Assembly (NCBI RefSeq): GCF_964204645.1
Contig: NC_134026.1
Span: 28,290,650 to 28,354,649, forward strand
DNA length: 64,000 bases
Reading direction: 5' to 3'
Origin: Tubulanus polymorphus
Lineage: Eukaryota > Nemertea > Palaeonemertea > Tubulaniformes > Tubulanidae
Shown: piece by piece, positions 49,581-61,500 of the stretch
Layout of the letters: each line of letters begins with the position of its first letter
How positions within the stretch are numbered: the first letter of the stretch is position 1
Position numbers and translations under genes: made by a program
The notes under the pieces: model-generated
Databases searched by the model: none
What the model was told of the DNA's origin: nothing
What the model saw: only the letters and a program-made list of their open reading frames with translations

Positions 49581-52500
49581 CCCAATGATAATCCCAACTG
49601 TGACGATTTTGGGCGAGTTTGACTGTAAATATATACAATCATCGGTTTATTTATTATCTTCAAAGCCTATGTATATTTTGATCTATTCCAGTAATAGAAC
49701 ATCATACCCTATTTTCAGTTCGATCTTCCATATATAGTTATGCGTTAATGATTTGAGTCATTTTGCCCCGTCTCTGGCAAAACCTGTTTTTCATATAGAG
49801 TTGTTCTGTTCATTGTGTACACATGTACACGTGAGTAGGATTATCCTGGTGACAGAATGGGCTGTCTTTGTTTACAGTGAACCCCGATGTACGGTGATGA
49901 TGTACTGTTACATTCACGTGTTCCATCTGGTTGTGTAGTCAGGTATGAACGATGACAATAGATGAAACGTTCCTATCGGGTGAATTTACTGCAAACGTTC
50001 GAACTGAAATATCGAAGTTGAGATATTATTTTCGTCGTGATATAGTTGTTTTCGATTGATAAAGCATCGGATTTGTCAATAGACGTTCATTATCGCGGGT
50101 CTCTATACTAACTCATATTAAGCATTGATCTGTACGCACATGAATTGACTGCGTTGTTTCGTAGTGTAGAAACAGGTTTGGAATTCCCAGTCAATAGCTT
50201 CGTGTATTATGGTATATGCCTAGATAGTAGAGATGCTAGTTAAAACTGATACCATTGTGATTCAGAAACCTATTTCGTACCTCGGTTTTGTAAAGGTAAA
50301 GTCTGTTCACAATTCATAGTGGTATTTGTCAGAAACACAGATTGTTTATAAGCCTGCGCTGTTTTCAGAAGGGTCTTTAGGTGAGCAACCTATATTTCCG
50401 TTGCCTCAGTATGATAATAAGCTTGAAATTTAAAAACGCAATACAACCATGTGTCGCATTTATTTTATACATTACGGTATATACAGGCGCAGTAAAGGTC
50501 TCGCTAGGCCTAATAGTTCTATATAACTCATTTTTCTCGAATACGATAGAACTTCACTTGTACGTATGCTACAGATGCTCACTGAAATATCAATATGAAT
50601 GGATTATTTTGGTGCAGCATATTCCGAGTGCGCGTTGATCAGATATCAGCTTATTTTTGATTTGTTACAGTCTACTAAAAAAAATTTGGCCTAAGTGCAA
50701 AATGGTAAAAACTTGTAGGCCTATACAATGTCAGTTTTTCGTATATAAAGGTGCGCATCTTTGTTTTATTTATTTGGTCCTGCAACCTTTAAAAATCATG
50801 ATTAAAGATAATTTGAAGAAATGTTGTATATATGTTACTATATTTGTAATGTATTTTACCAGTTTTTGTATCATTTGAAACAATTCCTCAATCATTGATT
50901 TTCTCTGCAGGTCTAGATTTCATTTTGAAATCTGGTTGTTGTTGTTTTTTTCATAATCGTATAACATTAACGATCAATGATATCTGATTACGATGAGTAA
51001 ATGAATCATGATTCGCGTCTTAGTTTAGATGAAGTCCGTAATAAACCTAGATACTTATATTTGGTTGGTGGAGCTGATATGAAGCCAGAGTTCTGTCAAG
51101 AGTATTGATCCGATGCAGTTTACACGGGAATGCTGAATGCACAAATTGCAGGCTTTACAGATATATTCCACGAACCAGTATGTGTCTGTCTATAAAGCCA
51201 CGAAGGACTTACCCACCCCCAGGTTCCATCGCTATCGCGCCGCATTTCATTTGCGATTTGCGTCAACTTCATAATTGCGTTAATATTTTCTTCGAAATTA
51301 AAAACCGTTTCGAGGAAGAACTTAATCTCGTAAAGAAGCCAGTGAATTATTAAAACTAAAAACAGATTTATTGTCGTCATGGTTTTGAAGGCATTTCAAA
51401 ATTGTTTCTGGCTCTAAAAAGGTTAATAAATGATGACTGATTCGATGATGTTAGCAGCTTGCCGAGAGGTTTTTTTATGGACTATATGATTACTCAACTG
51501 GCTGTAATGTATAACAGATGACAGATTTTCTGATATATCGTATCCTAGGAAATTATGTTATGTTTCTAGTTGCTCATATTATGATAGCGTCTGTATATTG
51601 GGCCCTGTAGAGTTCACAGTTCTCTGATATTGTAGGCCTATTTGTTTACATATTGGAATTTCCAAAAATTGAATACTTCGAATTTTCTTGCTCAGTACCT
51701 TTAGCGCGAGTCTCAACAAGATACATTGTTATGCTTGTTTCATATAGGATGTTTGTCCTATTGAGTCTGTCTCTCTCATTCTGTACAGCAGAAAAAACCG
51801 TTCAAATGTTCGAAGCGATCCATCAACTGGATGAGCGCTGTATAACAGATGAGGAAGTACAAATCATATGGGGGTCAATAAAAAGTACACTGCTCTAAAA
51901 CGAGGTAAAAATCGGGTAGGAATGCTCGGCCTAAGGTTTCAGTGAATTGATTATAGTGTAGTATAGCGACTTGTTCGGCTTCCAGATTTATGCAATAGAA
52001 AATTTGATCTGAATGTTGTTTATTACGTGTATAGAGAGATTACTAATGCGTCACATGGTTAATCATTATTTGGTATTTGTTGATCTACAAACTGCGTCTG
52101 ATTAACAAAGCCAGTACACGTTCCCTGAAGGTGACATTTTGACTTCGACTTCGGTAGTCTAAGACAGTTTTAATCATGAATAATGAATATTTGGCTGTAA
52201 TGATTTTTCGAAGGTTTTATTATCGATATTGATGGCTTTTTATGATATCCGGGTAGTGCATTCTTCGGTTGAGATTTTATAGGTTTTTTTTCCGCATTTC
52301 ATTAGCGTTTATCAGGAAGGCGTGTGTATTCAGTAACTAGGTAACCAATTTACCGGCGTGACTCGAGAATCAGAGCCGTGTACACGTGAGAAACATAATC
52401 TACCGTTAAATTTCAATCAACAATAGAGAAAAATTGTAATTCGAGTCTCGTTTCAGTGAGTTTCTTAAGGCGGGCGCCGGTCGACTGACGACTATAGTTG

Positions 52501-53135
52501 TGACGCAACCCTCGGTGTGTGACTAGTTTCTATCTGTTGCAAGAGCCGGGTTTATCAGTTGCGACTGGGAGTGACAGAAAGTGGACCGTGTATGACTCAT
52601 CGTGACTGGCACGGTTGACAATCGCGTTGCAACAACTCGCAAGCAGTTGCAACCTAGGCCTGGCTTAAATGTTTAGTAGGGTGGCTACTTAAACCTGGAA
52701 ATCAGGTAAAACTTAGGGAAATTTGTTGAGATTGCTAGATCGTGCGTGTAATCAAACAGTTTCCGTCTATGAGATACGTATTTAATTGATTGGATTCTTA
52801 GCAGATCAGAAGTCAGGAAAAACAACGTGCATGTCAGGGAGTAGTGTGGGAAAAGGCGAGTCAAATGAAAGTGGCCGCCCTGTCTATGGTTTAGCTGCGC
52901 CGGCGATGTTCTCAAAAAGATGATGCATTTTATACAGTCATCATCTCGATCGCGCAGGACATACATAGAGGGGGCCTAGTCGATTCATGCATGTATCAAA
53001 CATTACTCGTTACAATATAATAAACTCACGAAGTGAAGGCTCATATTCAACACACGAGCTATTGAACCTGTGACAAACTCGATTATTTATAACCGAATAT
53101 TGACATTCCACGTTTATACATTACTGACATGAAGA

Positions 53136-53208
<73 letters not shown>
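53136..53208. repeat. AT microsatellite
   Basis: Nearly uninterrupted TA dinucleotides with one TG interruption at 53163. Confidence 0.97.
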
Positions 53209-53210
<2 letters not shown>

Positions 53211-53946
53211 TTGAATCAATTTCACTTTCCTCGTGATGGGATTTGATTAGAAAAAAAATAACTACTCAAAATACGTTTCTTCTATCGAGGTGAGGAGATA
53301 TGTATGCAATATTTGATATATGTCACTGCTGGGAGAGTTTGCGTGAATGATGGTTTACTAGTGATAAACCGGCGGTGGTTCCAGCGCGGTGTATGTGTGC
53401 GTGTAAGGCCTATATGGGTATAAACTGATAACACTATAAATCTATAATGATTGAACATGTAATTCTGGAGCAACATCTGTAATGTGTAACTGATTGGCGA
53501 ACAAAGACATAACGCAGGCGTATGGTGGTACTGATAGTTATATATGGTACTGCTGGTTATGTAGGTCTAGTTGGTATGTTTTTTTCTCTTTAGATAAAAG
53601 CAAGAACTGATGTGTACGGGTATGAATTTGATCGCGTTTGAAAATGTATCGTTTTTGGTACCCACGTACAATTTCAGTCAATGAAACTGAAGGCCTGACG
53701 TTTAGCTAAATGGTATTGAATAAAGGTTATCATTTGCTATAGGCCTATGTTTGTTTGCATCTATCATGATATATTTAAACAGCTCGGCAACAGTTTCGAT
53801 AATGAAAATTAAATTCAACTGAATTCTCATTAATGATTTTCCCTCGCGACTACTGGAAATTTCTAGGTTCGGTTTGATAAGGTGTAGTCGGTGTGTAGAT
53901 ATTGAGTTAAAAACCCTCTGTATAATGATTGAAAAGTTTTATTTAT

Positions 53947-54386
53947 AAAAAATTAAAACCTAGAGACACAATTTTTCGGCCTCTCGCTATAGAGATCATC
54001 GTCAGGTGTATGAATAAAATGACTAGCTGAGGGTATTAGACACCTGGGGCCAGTTGCATAGTCATGGCTTAGACTTAAGACCAGTCTAAGACCAACTTAG
54101 TTCTATAGCCAATCGAACAAATTAAGACCAGTCCTAAGATTTAAGACCACTTTTGTACTTAAGTCATGACTGTGCAACTGACCCCAGGGGCCAGTTGCAC
54201 AGTCGTGACTTAACTCCAAAAGTGGTCTTAAATCTTAAGAATGGTCTTAAGTTGTTAGATTAGCTATAGAACTAAGTTGGTCTTAGACAGGTCTTAAGTC
54301 TAAGCCATGACTATGCAACTGGCCCGAGACGATGATCTCTACAGAGAGTCCGAAACGTTTTGGTATTTTGGTTTTAATTTTTGATG
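53947..54386. mobile_element. Nested fold-back transposable elements
   Basis: Outer arms (about 53947-54003 and 54328-54386) are inverted: AAAAATTAAAACC...TTTCGG...AGAGATCATCGTC pairs with its complement on the right. Inside lies an almost perfect palindrome, 54047-54325, made of two 139-bp units in opposite orientation. Each unit begins and ends with GGGGCCAGTTGCA-like terminal repeats. This looks like insertion of one MITE pair into another element. No reading frame. Confidence 0.85.
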
Positions 54387-55626
54387 AATAAGATTTAATT
54401 TTGCCTCTGGTGGGTTTTAAACTAATTATGCCTATCTTTTCTCCGCGTCAGAATATACGGGCTATTCTATGGTACTATCGAGTGTCCTGCATAAACGACG
54501 AAACCCTGTTTAGCCGAATATGTCGTTAAACTGAGATTAAACCAGCGAGCAGTTCTCGTAATGTTCTAGTTTATTCCGTAGAATGATTAAGGATAATTCT
54601 TATTCGAGTAGAATGTATTGTGTAATACGTATGCCCCAACTGGTGCATTGAAATAACTCTTGATGAATTATTAAAAACATAGTGCAGGCTTGTTTGTGTA
54701 ATGCGGTCTGTTGTTTTGAACACTGTGGAAATACATAAAAGAGGTATACGGGTTGAATAAGGGAGTTTACGACGGGGAGAGGGGGTGCCGGGCTGGGGGG
54801 GTGCCGGGAATTGAGAACACCCCGTTTTTTGCGTGATAGTAATACAATACTTGTTTTCATCTAGTTGCGTGGTGATTTTTAGCTGCTCTGGCGACATGGA
54901 AATAACGAGAGAGAGAGAGCGAGTTAACGCTTTATTTCGGCGCTCATTTCTGACGGAATCTTCGAGCGAATGAGTATGGGAATCAATCAGGCTGTATACA
55001 CGAAACAGTGCCTGCTTCATAAGCTGAATGGAATGTAATACTCGCTTGCCAGTGTATGCTCTACCGCCCGAAAGATTATCCAATTCGATGAATGGAAATC
55101 AATTGGTTATTGACGTGAATTGTTACAATTTCTATTCACTTTGTATAGAGCGAATTGGGCTCGTCATTGTTTCCAGGGTCGCGTCATTTTTGAAAACGCA
55201 TAGATTCGAGCAAAATAACGAAAATCTCATTTTCAAATGAATGAATAAACTTGTACAATAAATTTTGTACAAATTTCTACAAATGTAGCTCCAGAAAATA
55301 TTTGTGGCAATATCTACTCATTTGTAAATGGGATTTTTACTGTATTTGCGCGGATATGGATTTTCAACTATTTATCCGAACTCTCTAAGATCACGCGATT
55401 TTGCGGTTTCATAAATATTTATCTATGATATCTAGCTGCGCCCTTATTCGCGAGTAGACAGTAGATTTCGAACGGATCTACCGACCGATGTTGTCGCGAT
55501 TGTTTATTGTTTGCAGCGACTGATAAAAAGCGTATCAATATCTAACGTATTGGATTGTTGTGTAATGGTGTCGTTCTTTTGAAAGACAGAATTCGATGGA
55601 ACTCTTCCCGTAAAATACAACATTTG

Positions 55627-55629
<3 letters not shown>

Positions 55630-55684
<55 letters not shown>
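55630..55684. repeat. AT microsatellite
   Basis: Pure TA dinucleotides, about 27 units. Confidence 0.97.
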
Positions 55685-55688
<4 letters not shown>

Positions 55689-56765
55689 AAAAGGACGTTC
55701 GATCGATTTCATAAAATAACAAACACGACTAATAGATCAGAATGATTATCTAGTGTAACGTGCGAGTTGCGTAAACAATTCTCTACAGATCGTAACACGT
55801 CATTTTTCAATTTAAACGCAACGCCGTAAATATACATTTGCGACGCTATAATTTCTGTCGAAAAAATACAGTTAGCGATCTTAAAATGACGTGATTAGTT
55901 TTTCGGTTGTCATGAAATGCGCGTACGTATATATTTTAACTCCCCGTATCGCGGCGAAAATTGGTGAGGTGAAAATCGCCATTTCCTTTGATGTTCTATA
56001 TTTGGATATGATTATGAGCACTGATAGTCATACATGGACTGACTGAAGCTGATGTAACTAATACATTTCATCAGAAAGCCTGTTGGTGTTCAGCATTAAC
56101 TCCAATGGATAGTTGATAATGTTGAAGTCGGCAGTCACTACTGAAAGAGTAGAGGTGCTTCTTATTATTGGTTCGGTTGTCATTGAATCAAAAATTTGGA
56201 TTATTCTTGTATCTCGTTATGTATTGAATACGACCGTCAGTCATTAGATCATGAATAAAGGTACTGTTTGACTCGCCGTGCACGGAGGAGATATCTTTAA
56301 AACGATCTTATACTCCGCTGGTCTGATGTACAGGGGATATTCGATGAACATTTTTGATATTTCGGCGTAAGATTACTTAACTGTCACGTCAACACGGATA
56401 AAAAATGTTAATACGCTTTATATGAATCATATTTTGCAGGTGTAGACATTTTGCTAGAGAATAATAATACAAGGGCTATAATGGCAGAGACATTGTAATC
56501 TCAACAGTGAAACAGGGTCATCTGTGATTCAACACTAAAAACGTATGTAGATCGCACCTTCCTTGAGTGGAAGGCTAATGTTGTGAAACATACTGCGTGT
56601 GAATATGAGTTGCGGGCTGCTCATTAAGCGTATAATAGTCTGCTATTATAGTTTTACAGGTGCTATATACAACATAGTTCGGCTCAATTATAATCCTATC
56701 TAATTTTAAGTCACTTTATAGAAAATGACTTCAACCAGTGAGAAGGAATGTCGTTAGATAGACTA

Positions 56766-56800
56766 CCCCCTCTACCTACCCTCCCCCCTCCCCCCCCCCC
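56766..56800. repeat. C-rich low-complexity tract
   Basis: CCCCC-TCTACCTACC-CTCCCCCC-T followed by ten C in a row; the opposite strand is a possible G-quadruplex. Confidence 0.85.
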
Positions 56801-57550
56801 GTGTGTTAGTGATTTAGCTAAGAGTTCCCCACAACAAGTTCGTAGTATGTTTGCGTAATCATCATTGTACATACACGCGTGTCTATTGTTTTATTTGTGC
56901 CTTAGGATGTGGTTGAGATATGTTATGCGTATGATTCTATATAAATGCATCGCGTTCCGTCATTATTTCAAACGCTGTTAATTAATTCTCTTGTTTCGTA
57001 TGAAATTAATGTGGTTTTAGCTCTATAGTTTGAGTCGATGAGTCGGTTCTATTTTTCGCCGGTGAATTATCAACGTGAAGCTGTTGTTGGCTGTTTGATA
57101 TATCGCCGTGCGGTAACTATCGCGCCACAGTCTTGACAACGCCGGAGTTTCCAAGCATGACATCGTCGCGAGAGACGACCGCCGAGATTTATAGTTCTTT
57201 AACTACACATTTTATACGGGTTTTTCGGTTGAACCGTTCGCGAATTTTCCCGAGGTCCGGAAGTGAAAACCACCACTCGTCTGCGCTGTCACCGTCTATG
57301 TATAAATCGTTGATGAATATTTGAGCGGCTTATTTCAAATAATGAGCCGTTTTTGAAATAGATCCACGTGACTGTTTTCCCCAGGTAGATATTCTGATTA
57401 ATTTTCTCCTAAGATCTCCGGCGCAATTTTCAGCGCTCGCTCGATCATTTCCAAATTGGAAACATTGGATATTGAAACGTAAAAGCGTGTTATTATTAAA
57501 TGGTGGTGGTTTTCATATCAACACAGATATATTAATCAATGCCTCATGGC

Positions 57551-57562
57551 ACCACACACACT

Positions 57563-57599
<37 letters not shown>
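57551..57599. repeat. AC/GC microsatellite
   Basis: ACCACACACAC, then CGCGCGCG, then about fourteen CA units; a compound dinucleotide repeat with Z-DNA-prone CG core. Confidence 0.95.
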
Positions 57600-57602
<3 letters not shown>

Positions 57603-58500
57603 GCTCGGGCACTAATAATAAATATATAGAGTCTACCGATGCCTGACGACATCAGTAGAATTGCTGCGTACTGCTATAAACTAATCAAATGATTACTATA
57701 AAGTCCTTGCATACGTCATACGTATTAACCAGAGATGGGTAGAAAAAAAAACACTAATCTTTTAGCTAGTTTATTTTTATTGCGCGATCATGCCTCGTGT
57801 GTATTATTATATTATTCTGCGCGGTGAAGATCCTGAAAAATTTGAAACGCGCTCATGTTAATGGGGATTATAGTTAAGCTCGTATGTAACGCACTATTAT
57901 AAGAAATCTACTTTCTGTAATTGTGAGCTCGTTACAGAAATCACGTACAACTCATCGTGGAGTGATGAAACCGAATATGAAACCTTTGTTCCGTTAGTAA
58001 TAACTGTAAGAGTTTACTGCAGTTGATTGAAGTCTGCGCCGCTTATTTACGTTTTTACTATTGATAATTGGCGATAAAAGTTGATAAAGCATCGATTCGA
58101 TGTAATACTGCGGCGATACATATTCGGTAGTTTCTAGCGCGTCGAATAGATCTGGTGTTTGTCATAGATACTCGCCTAAGCCTCGATGTGCGTCCCATTG
58201 GGAGGATATATCGGCTATGTCAGTCGTAACAAAGGGTTAAAGGCCTGTTGCCATAACCTGATATGACGATATCCTGTCTATTGCTCTCTCTCTCACAAGA
58301 ATCCAGTTTTTAATGGCTGGTTTACCAACGCTTAGTCATTACAAGAATTTCCTTTCGCGTGGATGAATGAAATGTATATAATCTATGTTTCTGCTGTTGA
58401 TCGATTATTCGTTTCGTATATTTTCAGATTCGTTGATAAGTCACGTGTATTATGTTTTATCAAGAAGGCACCCAAGTATACGACTCCTCTGGGTGTCGCA

Positions 58501-61500
58501 ATGCACAATAACATCGATACGTTCAACCCGCTCGATGTATTGGCCGCTGCTGCTGCTCTACAAAGTGCCACCACTGATGATGGAGAGACGGCGGACGACG
58601 ATTCCTCCGATCGCGTTACACGATCGCGGCGTAAAACGAACTCGGATCACGCCCCACAGGTGAAGCGAAGTCGTAGTTTCGTAGCGGGTAATCATGGACG
58701 CGAGCAGCCGAGTCGCGGCGCGAGGGCGCCGCCGGTCGCGGGGCATCGTGTGCGTACGCGCAGTAACAACGAATCGCGCGTGTGGTTCAGTCGTCGTACG
58801 TCGTGCGGCGACCCGGCGACCACCGGTAACAGCTGCTACCTCGATCATTCATACGCGAACTTCGTCGCGTTCTCCGCCAATGACGATAAAACGATGACCG
58901 ATGATTTGAACGGCGACGACGATGAAAGCGACGATGAGGACGTAGAACGCGCGAAACAGAAATCCATCCTCGAACGCGACGAATCTCGTAATATTACCGC
59001 GAACTCGCGAAGCGACGACGAGGAATCTTCACCCGATTCCGTTCCTGTCGATTCCTCATCAGCCGATATTTCGAACGCGGTAAATAACGGCGTTATTTTA
59101 AACGCCGCGGTGTCAGAGGAGGATTCACGTGCGGGTCGTAGTTCGGCGAACGGGGATTTAAGCGGCAGTCGTTCGCTAGATTCGATGGATCTCGTAGATC
59201 AGTCGCGATCGCCAGTCGCTACTGACGATACGCAATCGCACGATCGATCTATAAACAATCGAACGAAATGTCCATTCGTCAACTGTGAAGATCATTCGTT
59301 AGGTTCAGCACCGAGTGCCGCGGGAATCGATGATTTCGAGAAAGACGCCCAAAATGATACCGCGACCGTTAAACTCAATGAGCTGAACGGTGTATCATCG
59401 GATACGTGTGATACTAATAACTCACCGGCAGCTAATGATCTCAAACATCGCGTTGAAGTGAGTAAAACTAACCAGTGTCAACTCGAGTCTGAATTAGAGA
59501 CTTGTGTAGAAGGTTCGGTCGCCGCACTAAACAACTCTGCATTAGTTGATAACTGTTCATCGGCTGTAACTCCGAATGAAGAACGTTCGACGGATAATCC
59601 TGTTATCGACGCTGATTGCGTTGATAGTACCGATAGTCAGAATGTTGATGACGAGAATGTGGCTAACGATACGTGTTCTAACTGTGCGGAGAATGTTGAA
59701 AATCTGGACGATAATAACGCGTCTGTTTCAAACTCTAGTTCTATTGTCGACCGCGTTGAAGACAAAGCTATGAATAATGAACTGGAGGAACCGAAACCGC
59801 CCGATGGGGATTGTCGAAGTGCCGAGTTACCACATCCTGATGTTACAGTCTCTGTAGATGATGTATCCTCGCTGAAACCTGATATAGATACACCGCCCAT
59901 TACGAATGATTCGTCGGTATCTGTGGATAAAACTGATCTAACTGACTGTAATAAGGTCGGCGCTGATAATAAGAATTCTCCACCAGATAAATCGGACTCT
60001 ACCGTCGAGTCTGTTACGGTTAGTGCAGTGCCCGGTGCTGATTCTAATTCAAACGTAAATGACTCGCTACCGGAAGAAACGGAACCCACTTTTGAAGCGC
60101 CAAAAGTTTCGTTAAATGACGCGACTTCGTCGAGTATCGTAGTGAATAATGTCGTTAGTCCAGTTCGAACTCATCCAATAATTCGGGCGTTACCGACGTC
60201 ACCGTTGAGTGCGACGCGTATGCTCGGTACGGTTATTCCCGGACAGAGACCGATGATCGCCGTTCCCGTGATCGCCGTTCCTGTAAATAAAAACGTTCCC
60301 TCTGCCGGTACGATTCTAACGCCACGACTCGCCGGACAAACATTCACCAGCGTTAATCAGACAAATATGGGTACGATTCTCGTGCCGACGACTAGTACCG
60401 TACAAAATCCGGTCGTAAATCCAGCTCGACGAACTAATCTTTTTAAAGGCGCCCAGTCGTCATCGTTAGGATTCGCCGGCTCGTTTCAATTAGTTACAGG
60501 TAACGTCGGTAGCACGTCGTTAACAACTCTAAACGGCGGAATTATCGACGATTTATCCGGTACCGGAAAGATCGCGCCTGTTACTGATTGTCGGAAAAAT
60601 GTCGACGATAACAATGAAATCATCGATGTCGTTTCTCCGGCCGACGCTTCGCTTAAGGTAGGGTTCTCAAGTCCGAATAAGTTCAGCAGGTATCGACTGA
60701 CTCCGAGTTTACCGGAATCGCCGATAACTCCGGTACCGTTCAGCAGTGTACAAACGACTCCAACGGAATCCAGTGCCAACGTATCTCCGGAAATACAGTC
60801 GGATTCGAAGACGAATGAAATAGCTGAGTTGATCCAAGCATCGGCTACAGCGACCGCGGTACCTACTGTAAATAAGTCGGCGTTAATTAAACCTGTACCT
60901 CAGATTGTACAGACATTCACCGGATTACCGACGACTGTTTCCATGCAACAGTTGAATAACAATGGTATTTCTTCGTTGTACCAAAGTGAACTCGCGCAAC
61001 AATTGCTGCGCGCTCAGAATCGTCCAGTTGGTCGACCGCCGAAAGAACGGAACAAGTATAAAGTGTCTTCGGCGCGTTCGCGGATCGAAGGAGTTCGACC
61101 GTTGTCTCATCACGCGGCGACGCAGATTCACGAGAACCTTCGCCCTCATCCGCTGCGCGATCACGATTACTGCCTGCATTCCTTCTATCAGGTGGTCGCA
61201 TTCACGAAACAAGAAGAAAAACGCGAAATCAAAGAGGAAAAAGAGCAGAAGAAGTTGGAAGAAAAACAGGAGAAAAAGAAAAAGAAGGAACTGCTTCGTT
61301 TGAAAAAGATGCGCGAATCGGAATCGTCTAAATCGCGCAAATACAAACGACGAATCGACAAAAATAAGAAGAAAAAGAAGAAGTTATCTCTCGATAGTTC
61401 GGAGACGTCCGATTTCTCCCCGGAAAAATTGATCAAATCGGAACCCGGCGAGATTGTGAACTTTGAACTCGGCGGCGAAGAACTGAAGTTCGAAACTATC

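Larger units (their letters stand above)
48111..58427. other. Ten kb without recognisable genes; probable 5' region of the 58.5 kb gene
   Basis: Many short open frames exist but none has a domain, codon bias or splice support. A second E-box/YY1-like pair (GATCACGTGAT at 48297-48307, ATGGCGGAATGG at 48316) faces the plus strand and could start a rightward transcript. A CpG-rich patch at about 52440-52640 is another possible first exon. Since the coding exon at 58428 has a good splice acceptor, its upstream noncoding exons must lie somewhere in this stretch. The rest is repeats described separately. Confidence 0.45.

Noticed and set aside
54571-55083. 170-codon minus-strand open frame
   Set aside because: Spans a G-rich low-complexity run and shows no domain or splice signals; likely chance.
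59637-60089. 150-codon minus-strand frame rich in Ser
   Set aside because: Mirror of the real plus-strand coding exon, whose Ser/Asp/Asn codons read as Ser/Val on the other strand.
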